Shown here: positions 7,033 through 7,659 of the stretch, one piece after another
Layout of the letters: every line of letters begins with the position of its first letter
How positions within the stretch are numbered: position 1 is the stretch's first letter
Assembly (NCBI GenBank): GCA_011777135.1
Contig: JAABVY010000299.1
Coordinates: 291 to 7,949, forward strand
DNA: 7,659 bases
Source of the DNA: Candidatus Zixiibacteriota bacterium
Lineage (GTDB): Bacteria > Zixibacteria > MSB-5A5 > JAABVY01
Reading direction: 5' to 3'
Translations under genes and position numbers: made by a program
Notes under the pieces: model-generated
What the model was told of the DNA's origin: nothing
The model's database searches: none
Seen by the model: only the letters and a program-made list of their open reading frames with translations

Positions 7033-7659
7033 TTATGAGATTGCCAGTACCATATCTCTAATCAGCTTTATAAGATGTACGGGATACACACCAAAATAAA
7101 CTAATAAAATCGTAAGCCCGGCGAGGACCACACTTCCCGCCACCGGAAGAGCCATCGGTTTTTGTTCAATTTCTGACTCAGCACGCGAAAACATGGTTGC
7201 TATAATCCTGATATAATAATACAGTCCTATTGCGCTGTTTATAACTAAAATAATGACCAGGGTCCACAGCGCAGTCCCGACACCGGCAAGCAGAACAAAG
7301 AATTTACCGATAAATCCGGCAGTCAACGGCACCCCTGCCAGGGATAGCAGCATACCGGAAAAAGCCAGCGATATCCATGGCCGCCTCCAGAATAAACCTC
7401 TATAATTCTCCAGCATGAATTTCTCCCCCTCTTTATCAGCGAGAAGGGAGATAATACCGAATGCTCCCAGTGTGGTAACAAAATAGACCACAAGATATAT
7501 GCTAACCGCCTCAGCCGCCAGACCTCCTCCGGCAATAAATGCCACAAGTAAATAGCCCAGATGAGCGATGGAAGAGTAAGCAAGTATGCGCTTAATATTT
7601 TTCTGCAATAGCGCCAGGATATTCCCGATAAACATGGAGGCGATGGCAATTATACTTAG
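7033..7659 (-). CDS. nuoN: NADH-quinone oxidoreductase subunit N, C-terminal part (5' end outside window)
   Basis: The frame is open from the right edge to the TAA at 7035-7033, giving 208 visible residues of a protein usually near 450-500. NuoN is one of the antiporter-like membrane subunits of complex I that couple NADH oxidation and quinone reduction to proton transport. Hallmarks are KNIKRILAYSSIAHLGY at about 7602-7552 (the conserved loop and helix of the ND2/NuoN/Mrp antiporter family) and LAGVPLTAGFIGKF at about 7341-7300. Several hydrophobic helices follow, ending in a short tail VLAIS. The Met at 7635 is internal, since the eight codons upstream continue the family pattern. NuoM and NuoL share the fold, but the AYSSIAHLGY wording, the short C-terminus and the likely position as the last nuo gene favour NuoN. 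No U-tract terminator follows, so transcription may continue toward sdhC. Confidence 0.9.
   Translation of the reverse strand, partial: LSIIAIASMFIGNILALLQKNIKRILAYSSIAHLGYLLVAFIAGGGLAAEAVSIYLVVYFVTTLGAFGIISLLADKEGEKFMLENYRGLFWRRPWISLAFSGMLLSLAGVPLTAGFIGKFFVLLAGVGTALWTLVIILVINSAIGLYYYIRIIATMFSRAESEIEQKPMALPVAGSVVLAGLTILLVYFGVYPVHLIKLIRDMVLAIS

Overview
The window is a stretch of core energy-metabolism genes from a bacterium. No mobile element, CRISPR array, tRNA or rRNA gene was seen. The organism cannot be named from this sequence. The succinate dehydrogenase is the single-cytochrome, di-heme (type B) kind, with an SdhA resembling Bacteroidota-type enzymes. The aconitase is the short 'Aquifex-type' form, and RpiB has the Mycobacterium-like active site. 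This mosaic, with moderate base composition and very clear gene ends, would fit an uncultivated lineage such as a Zixibacteria/FCB-like bacterium, but that is inference.

Layout, left to right. Positions 1-773 (+) hold the C-terminal half of a phytoene-desaturase-like FAD oxidoreductase, cut by the window edge. It converges on an aconitase gene (849-2789, -). The short gap between them carries two hairpin/T-tract structures facing each other. Next is rpiB (2915-3364, -), then a clear stem-loop terminator (3431-3464) that closes the operon sdhC-sdhA-sdhB (6884 down to 3496, -). The sdh genes touch or overlap at their ends (TAAATG and TAATG). Upstream of sdhC is a 148-bp AT-rich gap, then the C-terminal part of nuoN (7033-7659, -), cut by the right edge.

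How the genes work together. NuoN is a proton-pumping membrane subunit of respiratory complex I and SdhCAB forms complex II; both feed the quinone pool. Aconitase supplies the TCA step from citrate to isocitrate, and RpiB interconverts pentose phosphates. All genes except the left-edge oxidoreductase lie on the minus strand.

No new biological system was found. The points most worth a second look are: an open reading frame of 23 codons that follows the nuoN stop in the same frame; an aconitase in which the first canonical cluster cysteine is serine; the compact pair of opposing terminators between the convergent genes; and the RpiB active-site variant.
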